Positions 16,720 to 28,494 of a stretch of DNA of 53,831 nucleotides are shown piece by piece. Made by a program: the position numbers and the translations under genes. Source of the stretch: Gammaproteobacteria bacterium (GTDB lineage: Bacteria > Pseudomonadota > Gammaproteobacteria > Chromatiales > Chromatiaceae); contig JAGRGQ010000023.1 of assembly GCA_020445405.1 (NCBI GenBank), positions 1-53,831 of the forward strand, given 5' to 3'. Under the pieces are notes generated by a model, which was given only the letters and a program-made list of their open reading frames with translations, was not told the origin of the DNA and searched no databases. Every line of letters starts with the position of its first letter. Position 1 is the stretch's first letter.

Positions 16720-17874
16720 TTAACCGAAATAGATCCTGACTTTACCGAAACAGGACTGCTCCTTTAGACCACTCTGCAACAACGAAGTCAGCTCTTGCGC
16801 GTCGTCGCTCCCCCGGTAGGCGTGCAGAGGGAAAAACAGCTCAATGTCGATTTTGCCATCCAGATAATGCAACAGCATGCGTTCGTGTTGGACCACCCCG
16901 GGCACTTCCCGCCAGCACTGTGACAACAGTTGCTCTGCGGCATCCCGCATAGGCAGGTCTTTGCTGGGCGTGGCGACCTCGTCATCTTCCGGATCGATAT
17001 GGACGGTCACATCGGACATCTGCTCGATGTCGTCAGTCAGGTTATCCATTACCATCTGACTGATCATGTGACCCTCGGAGACACTCAGTTTGGGATTCAC
17101 CAGAACATGGACATCCGCTGATGCGAGACCCCCACTGCTGCGGGTACGCAACATATGGATCGCTTTGACGCCGTTTACCGACAGAATAGTATTTCTGATC
17201 TGTTCCAGCTGCTCCTCCTCAAGCCCGGCATCCACAAGCTCCTGCATCGCGGGCCATCCCAATCCCCAGCCTATATGGGCGATCATCAGACCGACGCCAA
17301 TGGTTGCGACTGCGTCCAGATAGGGCAATCCGGCCATGGTACCCGCCACGCCGAAAATAACCACGACCGAAGATACTGCATCGCTGCGATGGTGCCATGC
17401 GTTTGCGCGCAGCATATCGGATTTGACGCGACGGGAGACACGCATCGTGAATTGGTAGAGCCACTCTTTTGCCGCCACAGACATCAGTGCCACCGCCAGT
17501 GCGAGACTACCGGGCACCAACAGCCGTTCAGGTGAAAACAGCCGGCTGGAAGCGTCCCATATGATGCCGACAGCAACCAGCGACAGCAATATTCCCAGGC
17601 CCAACGTGGCGAGCGTCTCGTATCTGCCGTGCCCATACGGATGATCGGAATCCGGGCCCTGTGCAGCGTGTGCAGCGGCAAACCAGACCAGTGCATCGGA
17701 CATCAGATCGGATAGCGAATGAATCCCGTCGGCCAACAGCGCCTGCGACTGGGCAATCCATCCGAATGCTATTTTGATAGCCGAAAGCAGCAGGTTGACA
17801 ACTGCCCCGATAAGCGTAACCCGTTTTGTCTCCCTGAAACGTAGCGCCGCCCAGGTTTCCGTTTTTACCGTCAT
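16720..17874 (-). CDS. Cation diffusion facilitator family metal transporter
   Basis: A 384-residue inner-membrane metal efflux protein with six predicted helices in the first ~210 residues. The transport-site motifs are HSLSD in helix 2 and HHRSD in helix 5, an H/D plus H/D set that suggests zinc rather than iron, though this is inference. The cytosolic tail is unusually long: a standard CDF dimerisation domain (about 215-300) is followed by a second stretch of about 80 residues with a similar look. Its ATG overlaps the TusA-like stop (ATGA), so it is translationally coupled to it. Confidence 0.9.
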   Translation of the reverse strand: MTVKTETWAALRFRETKRVTLIGAVVNLLLSAIKIAFGWIAQSQALLADGIHSLSDLMSDALVWFAAAHAAQGPDSDHPYGHGRYETLATLGLGILLSLVAVGIIWDASSRLFSPERLLVPGSLALAVALMSVAAKEWLYQFTMRVSRRVKSDMLRANAWHHRSDAVSSVVVIFGVAGTMAGLPYLDAVATIGVGLMIAHIGWGLGWPAMQELVDAGLEEEQLEQIRNTILSVNGVKAIHMLRTRSSGGLASADVHVLVNPKLSVSEGHMISQMVMDNLTDDIEQMSDVTVHIDPEDDEVATPSKDLPMRDAAEQLLSQCWREVPGVVQHERMLLHYLDGKIDIELFFPLHAYRGSDDAQELTSLLQSGLKEQSCFGKVRIYFG

Positions 17875-18110
17875 TCCTCTCCCACTTCCAGGATAACGAC
17901 GTATTCATCCGCCGAACTGCGGGTCTCCACCACACGATGGCCGTTTATTCGGCACCAGCTGGGTATGTCGTTGAGCGCACCCGGATCGGTACACACCACC
18001 TCCACCAGGGTGCCCGCACTCAGTTCGGCCACAATATTCTGTGTCCGGATCACCGGCATTGGGCAGAGCAACCGGCGGGCGTCAATCACAACAGCATTCA
18101 CAAAAGCCAC
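17871..18110 (-). CDS. TusA/SirA-family sulfur carrier
   Basis: A 79-residue sulfurtransferase with the signature CPMPVI near the N-terminus; the cysteine accepts persulfide sulfur. Family members relay sulfur for tRNA thiolation, molybdenum cofactor or dissimilatory sulfur oxidation. GTG at 18110 or 18101 are both possible; the latter overlaps the upstream stop as GTGA and has a distant GGAG. It sits between a PP-loop thiolase-like gene and a CDF transporter with overlaps at both ends, implying one transcript. I call it TusA-like rather than tusA because of this context. Confidence 0.88.
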   Translation of the reverse strand: MAFVNAVVIDARRLLCPMPVIRTQNIVAELSAGTLVEVVCTDPGALNDIPSWCRINGHRVVETRSSADEYVVILEVGEE

Positions 18111-19141
18111 TGCTCCGGTATTTCTTCGGGCGTCAACGGCCGCACCGTCAACAGATAACCGGTGCCGGCAGGCGTTCGAACTTCCATCTCCACCTCTGTT
18201 GCATCTCTACCCTTTCCGTAACGGGCAACCAGGCTGGCTGCCAGTTCTATGTCCTGGTTGTTTACGTTACCGTCGATCAGCGCGACAGGTCCCGGGCAGC
18301 TCAAGCTGTCAATGCTCAGGTAGTGCTTCCGGTAGCCTCGCAGAAAGTTACTCTCCCCTTCCTCACGCGCTATGATCACCTTGAAATTGGGTTTCGGCCG
18401 CAAATGACGACCGACTTTTAACAGCATGATGTCATCAAGTTCATACTGTTTGCTCCCCCTTGCCTGCCACAGGTCTGCCAGTTTGGCTGAGTATTGGGCA
18501 TCCGTCAGAAAACAGCAGCCACCCGCCGGCTGAGCATACTCCTCAAATCCAAAGCGCTTGGCCAGGGCTATCTGCGGCTTCCTGCTCCTGCCGGATAAGC
18601 CCAACAATTTTTCCCTGTCCACCCAGCCCAGGCGTTCCGGCAATGTCGGGGGAAGATTTCTGGCAGAGAGTGGACGCAGCAGCAGATCGTCGGCGCCGGA
18701 TCGCCGGGAAATCACTGGCATCGTGTCTTTGCGCTGGGACATGGGCCGCTGACCAACGACTTCCCCGGTAATAATGAAATCGAAATTGTTCCGCTGGCAC
18801 CAAAGATGCGCCTCTCTGACCATGAATATCTTGCAGTCCAGACAGGGATTCAGGTTAGCGCCGTAGCCATACCTGGGATTGAAAACAACCTGCTTGTACT
18901 CGTCTATGATATCGATGATGTGAAGCTTGATTCCCAATTGCTCCGCCACCCACAGTGCGTTGTTACGCTTGGGTTTGTCCTGGCCCCGCTTACGGATCGC
19001 GTGAGTATGGCCCTCCACGCAGAAACCGGTAAAAAAGTTAATGCCTGCGACATGAATGCCCTGCTCCTGCACTATTTTTGCAGCCAGCAGGGAATCGAGT
19101 CCGCCGGAGATCAAAGCCACCGCTTTTCTTTGCTGTGTCAT
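18098..19141 (-). CDS. PP-loop (MnmA/ThiI-like) sulfurtransferase, probable tRNA thiolation enzyme
   Basis: About 347 residues. The N-terminal adenylating PP-loop motif is ISGGLDSLLAA. A CxxC lies in NPCLDCKIF (near residue 110), resembling the MnmA NPCVxCN site, and a GGCCFLTD pair follows. The last ~120 residues resemble an RNA-binding domain (DUF814/NFACT-R-like) seen in this group. It probably activates a nucleobase and receives sulfur from the TusA-like protein encoded next. It is neither canonical MnmA nor ThiI (no THUMP domain seen). ATG 19141 is preferred to TTG 19159. Confidence 0.78.
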   Translation of the reverse strand: MTQQRKAVALISGGLDSLLAAKIVQEQGIHVAGINFFTGFCVEGHTHAIRKRGQDKPKRNNALWVAEQLGIKLHIIDIIDEYKQVVFNPRYGYGANLNPCLDCKIFMVREAHLWCQRNNFDFIITGEVVGQRPMSQRKDTMPVISRRSGADDLLLRPLSARNLPPTLPERLGWVDREKLLGLSGRSRKPQIALAKRFGFEEYAQPAGGCCFLTDAQYSAKLADLWQARGSKQYELDDIMLLKVGRHLRPKPNFKVIIAREEGESNFLRGYRKHYLSIDSLSCPGPVALIDGNVNNQDIELAASLVARYGKGRDATEVEMEVRTPAGTGYLLTVRPLTPEEIPEQWLL

Positions 19142-19378
19142 GGGAAGAGATCCTGCCAATCAGGATGTTTAACAAGGTGTGCATCTCAGCGTCGGAATCG
19201 CGTGTCAGATGCCGTGAGCAGGCCTATTTTAACAGTCCGCACCCGTCTGACACCATCTGCGGCGATCATGGATCTTTATTACCGAAGTCCGAGCATTTTA
19301 GAGAGACCGCCGTTAGCTGCAGAACGTGTTAAATCAACGGCCACAACAACAGGTTAGCCAAATTTGCTTTGGCAACGA

Positions 19379-19384
19379 TATAAT
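19379..19384 (+). promoter_or_regulatory. Probable -10 element for the glyQS operon
   Basis: A perfect TATAAT lies 32 bases before the glyQ start. Only a poor -35 (TTAGCC, 19-base spacing) is visible. The 275-base spacer upstream shows no tRNA, T-box or small gene that I can recognise. Confidence 0.5.
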
Positions 19385-19416
19385 TGGCGATTATCTCTTA
19401 ACTCGGGAACCAGCCC

Positions 19417-20358
19417 TTGACCCTGAATACACTGACGAATAATAAAAGTTTTGATTTGAGCACCTTTCAAGGATTGGTGTTCGCACTGGAAACCTATTGG
19501 GCCGAGCATGGCTGCGTGATTCTGCAGCCGTACGATATGGAAGTGGGTGCGGGCACTTTCCATACAGCGACATTTCTCCGCGCCATTGGACCGGAACCAT
19601 GGAATGCGGCCTATGTTCAGCCATCGCGCCGTCCGACGGACGGACGCTACGGGGAGAATCCAAACCGTTTGCAGCATTACTACCAGTATCAAGTGGTAAT
19701 GAAACCATCACCGCTGGATATCCAGCAGCTCTACCTGGGTTCGTTGGCAATGCTTGGCATCGATCCCAAGGTGCACGACATAAGATTCGTCGAGGACAAT
19801 TGGGAATCACCCTCCCTTGGTGCCTGGGGACTCGGCTGGGAAGTTTGGCTCAACGGCATGGAAGTTACCCAATTTACTTATTTTCAGCAGGTTGGCGGAC
19901 TTGATTGCCGACCGGTAACCGGAGAGATCACCTACGGCCTCGAACGTATCGCCATGTATCTGCAGGGTGTAAAAAGTGTGTTCGACCTTGTATGGACCCA
20001 TGGACCTCAAGGCAGCGTCACCTACGGTGATGTTTTTCTGCAGAATGAAGTTGAGCAGTCAGCCTATAACTTCGAGCACGCCGATGTCGATTTTCATTTT
20101 GGTTTTTTCGACCAATGTGAAAGGGAGAGCAATAAGCTGATCGGCCTGGGATTGCCTCTGCCGGCCTACGAACAGGTTCTCAAAGCCTCCCATGTATTCA
20201 ATCTGCTGGATGCCAGACACGCCATTTCCGTGACAGAACGGCAACGCTACATACTGCGAGTGAGAGCCCTGGCGAGAGATGTGGCGCAGGCCTATTTCGA
20301 CGCCAGAGAAAAACTGGGCTTTCCCATGCTCGATTCAAACCGGAGAGAAGCACCATGA
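19417..20358 (+). CDS. glyQ: Glycyl-tRNA synthetase alpha subunit
   Basis: A 313-residue catalytic subunit of the bacterial alpha2beta2 GlyRS. Strong family sequence throughout: [42 protein letters not shown] and the motif around [19 protein letters not shown]. No ATG or GTG lies near the conserved N-terminus; the start is taken as TTG at 19417, with GGGA 10-13 bases upstream. It overlaps glyS by four bases (ATGA). Confidence 0.96.
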   Translation: MTLNTLTNNKSFDLSTFQGLVFALETYWAEHGCVILQPYDMEVGAGTFHTATFLRAIGPEPWNAAYVQPSRRPTDGRYGENPNRLQHYYQYQVVMKPSPLDIQQLYLGSLAMLGIDPKVHDIRFVEDNWESPSLGAWGLGWEVWLNGMEVTQFTYFQQVGGLDCRPVTGEITYGLERIAMYLQGVKSVFDLVWTHGPQGSVTYGDVFLQNEVEQSAYNFEHADVDFHFGFFDQCERESNKLIGLGLPLPAYEQVLKASHVFNLLDARHAISVTERQRYILRVRALARDVAQAYFDAREKLGFPMLDSNRREAP

Positions 20359-22424
20359 CCGATACCGTCGACCTGCTGTTCGAACTCGGCACGGAAGAGT
20401 TACCGCCGGTTGCACTTAAAAGGCTCTCGGATGCGCTCTCGACCGAGTTTATCGCCGGTCTGGATCGAGCCAATCTGAAACATGGTGAGGTAACGGCCTT
20501 CGCTACACCAAGACGTCTCGGTCTGCTGATCCACGCATGTGCCGTTAATCAGCCGGATCGCGAAGTAGAGCGACGCGGCCCGGCATTGCAGGCCGCATTC
20601 GATCAAACCGGGAAAGCCACCAGAGCTGCGGAGGGTTTTGCCCGCTCCTGCGGCACCGGCGTTGAACATCTTGGCAGAATCAAAACCGATAAGGGCGAGT
20701 GGCTTACGTATCGTCTTTTGGAGAGAGGTAAAGCAGCATCGGCGCTGTTGCCGGAAATTGCGGAAACCGCACTGAATTCGCTGCCGATCCCGAAGCGGAT
20801 GCGCTGGGGATCGTCCGAGGCTCAGTTTGTAAGACCGGTTCACTGGCTGCTGTTTCTGCATGGCGAAGAAATTGTGCCGTGTACCATTCTGGACGCCCGC
20901 GCCGGCCGGCTCACTTACGGCCATCGCTTTCATTATCCCCATGCCATTGAGATAAAGCATCCCGCAGAATATGCCGGACTACTCGAGCACAAAGGTTCGG
21001 TAATCGCTCGTTTCGACCAGCGCCGGGAAAAGATCAGGGAACAGGTGGAGCGCACAGCGGATACACTGGGTGGAAGAGCCGAAATTGACCCGGAGCTGCT
21101 GGATGAGGTTACCGCACTGGTTGAATGGCCGGTTCCGATAGCCGCCGGTTTCGAAGAGGAGTACCTTCAAGTGCCGCATGAAGCGCTGATCCTGAGCATG
21201 AAAAAAAACCAGAAGTATTTTCATCTGGTCGACAACCAGAACCGTTTGATGAACCATTTCGTCACGATTGCCAATATCGACAGCCCGACACCCGAAGTGA
21301 TCAAGGAGGGTAACGAACGGGTGATTAGACCGCGTCTGAGCGATGCGATGTTTTTTTGGCAGCAGGATGGGAAGCGACCGCTTGAGTCCCACCTTGAATC
21401 GCTTAAATCGGTTGTATTCCAATTGAAACTAGGCACGCTGTTCGAAAAATCGGAGCGCGTCTCCAGACTGGCCGCATTCATAGCCGGGGAGATTGAAGGC
21501 AACCCGGAAATGGCTGCCCGGGCGGCTTTACTCAGCCGCTGTGATCTGATGACGGAGATGGTTGGGGAATTTCCGGATATGCAGGGCGTGATGGGTCGCT
21601 ACCAGGCTGACAGAGATGGTGAAGCAGAGGAGTTGGCCCTTGCCATGGAAGAGTTCTACATGCCCCGCTTTTCGGGTGATCAACTGGCCAGGACCCGCAC
21701 CGGAATCGCTATCTCCATCGCGGACAGACTGGACACGCTGGTCGGTATTTTCGGTATTGGCCAGAAACCCACAGGGGACAAGGATCCATTTGCGTTGCGC
21801 AGAGCGGCACTGGGTGTGCTACGCAATCTGAAAGAGCATGTACTCCCCCTCAATTTGCGGACTCTGCTCGAAACCAGTGCCGATACGCTTGGCGCCAGGG
21901 TGGAAAACAGCAACGTCGTCGCCGACGTTTACGATTTTATGCTCGAAAGACTGAAAGGCCTCTATCAGGATGAGGGTGTATCGATCAATGTGTTTGAAGC
22001 CGTTGCCGCGGTAAAGCCGGAAACCGTTGCCGACTTCGATCGCCGCATCCATGCCGTGCTCACCTTTGAAAAATTACCCGAAGCGGAAGCGCTGACGGCC
22101 GCCAACAAGCGCATCGGCAATATTCTTAAAAAATCCGGTGAGCACCCGGCAAGAAGGGTTTCAGTGGACCTTTTCGAGGGCGCAGAGGAGATTTCCTTAC
22201 ATCAACACATCAGCGACAAGGAGGCAGAGGTAGCCCCGCTGCTGAAGACTTTCAGGTACGAAGAGATACTGGTTGCACTGTCAGGTCTGCGTGATCCTGT
22301 AGATCGGTTTTTCGACAACGTAATGGTGATGACGGATGATGTCAGCGTACGCAGTAACCGTTTGGCGCTGCTCAATCGCCTCAATCTCCTGTTCCTGGGT
22401 GTCGCGGATATCTCGCGCATTTGA
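20355..22424 (+). CDS. glyS: Glycyl-tRNA synthetase beta subunit
   Basis: A 689-residue tRNA-binding subunit. It begins [12 protein letters not shown] and contains [17 protein letters not shown] and [10 protein letters not shown], with a C-terminal anticodon-binding DALR-like region. Length is normal. The overlap with glyQ ensures balanced synthesis. A MazG-like gene follows after 13 bases. Confidence 0.97.
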   Translation: MTDTVDLLFELGTEELPPVALKRLSDALSTEFIAGLDRANLKHGEVTAFATPRRLGLLIHACAVNQPDREVERRGPALQAAFDQTGKATRAAEGFARSCGTGVEHLGRIKTDKGEWLTYRLLERGKAASALLPEIAETALNSLPIPKRMRWGSSEAQFVRPVHWLLFLHGEEIVPCTILDARAGRLTYGHRFHYPHAIEIKHPAEYAGLLEHKGSVIARFDQRREKIREQVERTADTLGGRAEIDPELLDEVTALVEWPVPIAAGFEEEYLQVPHEALILSMKKNQKYFHLVDNQNRLMNHFVTIANIDSPTPEVIKEGNERVIRPRLSDAMFFWQQDGKRPLESHLESLKSVVFQLKLGTLFEKSERVSRLAAFIAGEIEGNPEMAARAALLSRCDLMTEMVGEFPDMQGVMGRYQADRDGEAEELALAMEEFYMPRFSGDQLARTRTGIAISIADRLDTLVGIFGIGQKPTGDKDPFALRRAALGVLRNLKEHVLPLNLRTLLETSADTLGARVENSNVVADVYDFMLERLKGLYQDEGVSINVFEAVAAVKPETVADFDRRIHAVLTFEKLPEAEALTAANKRIGNILKKSGEHPARRVSVDLFEGAEEISLHQHISDKEAEVAPLLKTFRYEEILVALSGLRDPVDRFFDNVMVMTDDVSVRSNRLALLNRLNLLFLGVADISRI

Positions 22425-22437
22425 TCAACGGCCCGGT

Positions 22438-22785
22438 ATGGCAAAACAAAACGAAAACAATCAGGACTCTTGGCAATCGATGCTTCGGGAAGTCCAGCGC
22501 TTCCACGACAAACACCGTTTCAGTGAAACGGGGGGTGAGGAGATGACTTATCGCATTGCCCTGATGGCCGAGGAACTGGGCGAAATCTCGGCTTGTGTCA
22601 CCAAGGGAAGGAGCGGTCAGGCACTGGCGGAGGAGGTGGCCGATCTATTGATACTGGTAATGGGTACCGCCATTGCCGGGCGGTTTGACCTGAATCAGGC
22701 GTTCTGGAAAAAAATGGAAAAACTGATGCTGCGCGGGTCGCGCATGGTCGACGGGAGGGTCCGTGTATCCGAGTTTCTCGATTAG
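22438..22785 (+). CDS. MazG-like nucleotide pyrophosphohydrolase
   Basis: A 115-residue all-alpha NTP pyrophosphohydrolase of the MazG superfamily. The metal-binding motifs EELGE and EEVADLLI, 24-25 residues apart, are clear. Family members hydrolyse (d)NTPs to monophosphates, perhaps as house-cleaning. The open frame extends to 22336 but overlaps glyS, so ATG 22438 is taken. It is part of the glyS-gmhB-plsC gene group. Confidence 0.82.
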   Translation: MAKQNENNQDSWQSMLREVQRFHDKHRFSETGGEEMTYRIALMAEELGEISACVTKGRSGQALAEEVADLLILVMGTAIAGRFDLNQAFWKKMEKLMLRGSRMVDGRVRVSEFLD

Positions 22786-22824
22786 GCGATTTAAAGTAAA
22801 TGCTCACTCACTCCTTGGCCCCTG

Positions 22825-23361
22825 ATGAAACTCATAATCTTAGATAGAGATGGCGTCATCAACCAGGACTCCGATGATTATATCAAGTCACCGGAAGAGT
22901 GGGTTCCCATTCCCGGAAGTCTGCAAGCCATCGCGGACCTCAATCAGTCAGGCTATCGGGTTGTCATTGCCAGCAACCAGTCCGGCCTGGCCAGAGGGCT
23001 GTTCGATATTGACGCGCTCAATGCGATACATCGAAAAATGCAGCATGAACTGGGACGAATCGGTGGCCATATCGACGGTATATTTTTCTGCCCGCACGGT
23101 CCGAAAGCGCATTGCAACTGTCGCAAACCAAAACCCGGTTTGCTGTTCCAGGCAAGTCAGCGCTTTTTCTGCGATCCCAGCGCTATCCTCTCCATCGGCG
23201 ACAGTTTACGGGATTTGCAGGCAGCCGAGAGTTTTGGAGTCAAACATATTCTGGTATTGACTGGTAATGGCATAAAAACCAGAAGCGAGATTTCCACCAG
23301 GGAGGATGTCCCAATCCACGCCGACCTCTACGTTGCTGTGCAAGATCTTTTAAGCAATTAG
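22825..23361 (+). CDS. gmhB: D-glycero-beta-D-manno-heptose 1,7-bisphosphate 7-phosphatase
   Basis: A 178-residue HAD-family phosphatase of LPS core heptose synthesis. The nucleophile motif is LDRDGVIN. SNQSGLARG is motif II, a zinc-binding loop is seen as CPHGPKAHCNCRKPKPG, and motif IV is SIGDSLRDLQAA. Position between glyS and plsC is the usual arrangement in pseudomonads and relatives. Confidence 0.95.
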   Translation: MKLIILDRDGVINQDSDDYIKSPEEWVPIPGSLQAIADLNQSGYRVVIASNQSGLARGLFDIDALNAIHRKMQHELGRIGGHIDGIFFCPHGPKAHCNCRKPKPGLLFQASQRFFCDPSAILSIGDSLRDLQAAESFGVKHILVLTGNGIKTRSEISTREDVPIHADLYVAVQDLLSN

Positions 23362-23377
23362 GACCTCTCCGTTCCAT

Positions 23378-24091
23378 ATGATCCTGTTCCGATCCCTTCT
23401 CTATTTTGCTTCTCTGATCATAAGCACAACTTTATATGGACTTCTGCTGTCAACGATCGGCTGGTTTCTCCCCTTTGACAAGCGCTCTGGTATCGCCAAC
23501 CAATGGGCCCGAATCAACCTCAAATTGCAGAAGAGTATTTGCGGCCTGGACTATCGGGTCACTGGCCTGGAAAATATTCCCGCCAGCAACACCATTGTAC
23601 TTTCAAAGCATCAATCGGCCTGGGAAACCATCGCGTTACGCTGCATACTTCCACCCGAGCAGACCTGGGTGCTGAAGCAAGAGCTGATGTGGATCCCGAT
23701 TTTTGGCTGGGCTCTGGCCGCCGCGCAGCCTATAGCAATCAATCGCAAGGCCGGTCGCAGAGCAGCCGGCCAGATTATTGCTCAGGGGCGCGCGCGGTTG
23801 CAGCAGGGACGCACTGTGATCATTTTTCCGGAAGGTACCCGGGTTGCTCCTGGCACACGAAAAAAATATGGCATTGGCGGTGCATTGTTGGCGGAAAAAA
23901 CCGGTTATCCGGTTCTGCCTATCGCACACAATGCCGGGGTATTCTGGCGCCGACGTGGCTTAAAAAAATATCCGGGCACAATTCAGGTTGTCATTGGACC
24001 GGTTATCGACTCTCATGGATTGAAAGCTGCCGAGATAAACAGGCGCGCGGAACAGTGGATAGAGGGTACCGTATCGTCTCTTTCCAGTTGA
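23378..24091 (+). CDS. plsC: 1-acyl-sn-glycerol-3-phosphate acyltransferase
   Basis: A 237-residue membrane-bound acyltransferase making phosphatidic acid. It has an N-terminal hydrophobic helix, the catalytic block KHQSAWE (the family HX4D motif with Glu), the substrate-binding FPEGTR and a late LPIAHNAG. It lies 16 bases after gmhB and is last in this plus-strand group; it converges on alaX. Confidence 0.93.
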   Translation: MILFRSLLYFASLIISTTLYGLLLSTIGWFLPFDKRSGIANQWARINLKLQKSICGLDYRVTGLENIPASNTIVLSKHQSAWETIALRCILPPEQTWVLKQELMWIPIFGWALAAAQPIAINRKAGRRAAGQIIAQGRARLQQGRTVIIFPEGTRVAPGTRKKYGIGGALLAEKTGYPVLPIAHNAGVFWRRRGLKKYPGTIQVVIGPVIDSHGLKAAEINRRAEQWIEGTVSSLSS

Positions 24092-24140
24092 ATACGATTG
24101 ATCATGAAGTGATCACTTACTTCCAGTCAACTGGTTGATA

Positions 24141-24845
24141 TTAATTAAATTCTACGATTATTCGTCTGTTATATCTGCCTTTTTTCTCTATCTTCTTCAC
24201 TCTGACGGGGCCGATCTCCGCGGTGGAAGCAACGTGGGTACCGCCACAGGGCTGCAAATCCACTCCCTCGAATTCGACCAGCCGTATACGACCGCTTCCA
24301 GTTGGTGGCTTTACCGACATTGTCCGGACCAGTTCCGGTTGCCGTTCCAACTCTTCATCTGAGATCCACCGAATATGCATCGGGTGGTCTTCTTCGATCA
24401 GCCGATTGAGTTCCCCTTCAATCCACAATTTATCCGGCGGTTCGGGCAAATCAAAGTCAAGGCGGGCACTGCCGTCTCTCACCGACCCGCCTGTTACCCC
24501 GGCAGGTATAATTGCACACAACAGATGCATGCAACTGTGCATTCGCATCAAGCGATGGCGTCTGGCCCAATCGAGCTGAAGTTCCACCTGCTCACCCGGG
24601 CGGGGTAACGAGACATCCGGTTCTAACAGGTGCAGATACTCTCCGCTCTCTCTCAGGATAAAAGTATCCACAATCGTCAGCTCTGTACCGTCAGCGCATG
24701 TCAATATCCCGCTGTCCCCGGGCTGCCCCCCACTTTGAGGGTAAAATACCGTCCGATCCAATTGAACTCCCCGGGTGTCGGCCGCGATAACCGTTGCGGT
24801 GCACGATCTGAGGTAACCGTCATTCCGAAAAAGTTCGATCGTCAT
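24141..24845 (-). CDS. alaX: Free-standing alanyl-tRNA editing protein AlaX
   Basis: About 234 residues matching the AlaRS editing domain plus part of the upstream barrel. It hydrolyses Ser- or Gly-tRNA(Ala). Zinc ligands HSCMH (near residue 104) and CGGTH (near residue 208) are intact; FYPQSGGQPGD is the barrel signature. ATG 24845 is preferred over GTG 24851. It lies 15 bases from gyrB and could be its read-through partner. Confidence 0.92.
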   Translation of the reverse strand: MTIELFRNDGYLRSCTATVIAADTRGVQLDRTVFYPQSGGQPGDSGILTCADGTELTIVDTFILRESGEYLHLLEPDVSLPRPGEQVELQLDWARRHRLMRMHSCMHLLCAIIPAGVTGGSVRDGSARLDFDLPEPPDKLWIEGELNRLIEEDHPMHIRWISDEELERQPELVRTMSVKPPTGSGRIRLVEFEGVDLQPCGGTHVASTAEIGPVRVKKIEKKGRYNRRIIVEFN

Positions 24846-24860
24846 ATGCACTGTCCAGTA

Positions 24861-27275
<2,415 letters not shown>

Positions 27276-27360
27276 CTAAATGTCCCCCCGGTCCCTACCA
27301 GGATGAAACAGACGAATTGGATGATATTTTCAGCAAGTTGCGGAAAATGATAAAAAAACA

Positions 27361-28428
27361 TTATACACCCAGTTCACTTACCAACCCATGTTCCACGTGG
27401 AACATTTTCCCAACACTCCTCCCAATACTTAATTGATCATCGCTGGTGGTAATGAAAATTTGATTTTTCTGGAAACTCAACTGTTCGATTATTTTTTTCA
27501 CATTTTTTTTATCCAGTTCTGCTGATAAATCATCGACCAACAATACAGTATCCTTTTTTGCCAGTGCGCTGATAACTTTCGCCTGAGCAAAGAATAGAGC
27601 GAAAACTGCCAGTTTCATTTGGCCTCTTGAGCCCCATTTATCAAAGTTTTTACTGTTTATTCTAAATAAAATATCCGCACGGTGTGGACCCATCCGGGTG
27701 AATCGTCTGTTTTCATCACCCGCAATTCCTTCATCCAATACTTCCTGCAATGACCGTTCCCTGGACCATCCTCTATAGAACGCCATTTCCAGATCAAGTC
27801 CGACCTCCAGGTAGTCCAATTGTTTGAAAAATTCTTCTTTAACTCTAATAAAATAATTTTCTCGAAGCTCCTGCATTTTGCTTCCGGACTCCACCAGCTC
27901 TTTGTTCCATATCGCTGCGGTTTTTGTATTCGCTCTCAAGGCCATGTTTCTTTGACATAGTGCGCGGTGATATCGTGATGAAAAGTGTTGGTACGAAGGT
28001 TCCACGTGGAACACTCCCCAATCGAGCAGGCGTCTCCGGATACTTGAACCGTTCTCGATGATCTCTTGTGACCTGGGAGTGATGATATGAATCGGGGTTG
28101 CTTTTGCCAGCATTGAGAGCTTTGTAACCTTCTCTCCGTCTATCCTGACATTTGCCCCGTTGGTTGAATAACTGACACCTATAGTTGATTGATCTGTCTG
28201 CAGATCTTTCTTCCCAAACACAGTAAAAGAGTGCTTTCCTCTCTGCACCGCGTTTAACAGCTGTTTATCCCGGAAAGATCGTCCTCTTCCCAGGATGTAA
28301 ATCGCCTCCAACAGGGATGTTTTACCGGATCCATTTTCGCCATGAACCAGGTTTAAACCTTTGTGCGGAGCAAATTCACAATCGGTCAGATTCCTTAAAC
28401 CACTTATCCTGATAAGATCAAAAGCCAT
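27361..28428 (-). CDS. recF: DNA replication and repair protein RecF
   Basis: A 355-residue SMC-like ATPase that helps load RecA on gapped DNA. Walker A is GENGSGKTSLLE, the signature is in WGSRGQMKLAVFAL, and Walker B is LLVDDLSAELD. Overall 3' codon content is constrained by two embedded parS palindromes encoding FHVE. The order between dnaN and gyrB is standard. Confidence 0.96.
   Translation of the reverse strand: MAFDLIRISGLRNLTDCEFAPHKGLNLVHGENGSGKTSLLEAIYILGRGRSFRDKQLLNAVQRGKHSFTVFGKKDLQTDQSTIGVSYSTNGANVRIDGEKVTKLSMLAKATPIHIITPRSQEIIENGSSIRRRLLDWGVFHVEPSYQHFSSRYHRALCQRNMALRANTKTAAIWNKELVESGSKMQELRENYFIRVKEEFFKQLDYLEVGLDLEMAFYRGWSRERSLQEVLDEGIAGDENRRFTRMGPHRADILFRINSKNFDKWGSRGQMKLAVFALFFAQAKVISALAKKDTVLLVDDLSAELDKKNVKKIIEQLSFQKNQIFITTSDDQLSIGRSVGKMFHVEHGLVSELGV
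27389..27404. other. parS centromere site 1, within recF
   Basis: TGTTCCACGTGGAACA is a perfect 16-bp palindrome matching the chromosomal parS consensus recognised by ParB. It sits in the last codons of recF and encodes MFHVEH. Both parA and parB are in this window, about 17 kb away. Confidence 0.9.
27998..28013. other. parS centromere site 2, within recF
   Basis: On the plus strand GGTTCCACGTGGAACA, i.e. a perfect 14-bp palindromic core and one mismatch at an outer base; on the minus strand it is TGTTCCACGTGGAACC. It encodes VFHVEP in recF and lies 609 bases from site 1. Confidence 0.88.
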
Positions 28429-28494
28429 ATGTTTTCAGGCTTTCTTCTCGTATGTATGAATCGTAGTACGCTTTAATCCTCTATTCTTTGAGGC

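Noticed and set aside
23503..24138. Plus-strand frame of 211 residues in another phase of plsC
   Set aside because: Overlaps the full acyltransferase, whose HQSAWE and FPEGTR motifs establish the correct frame.
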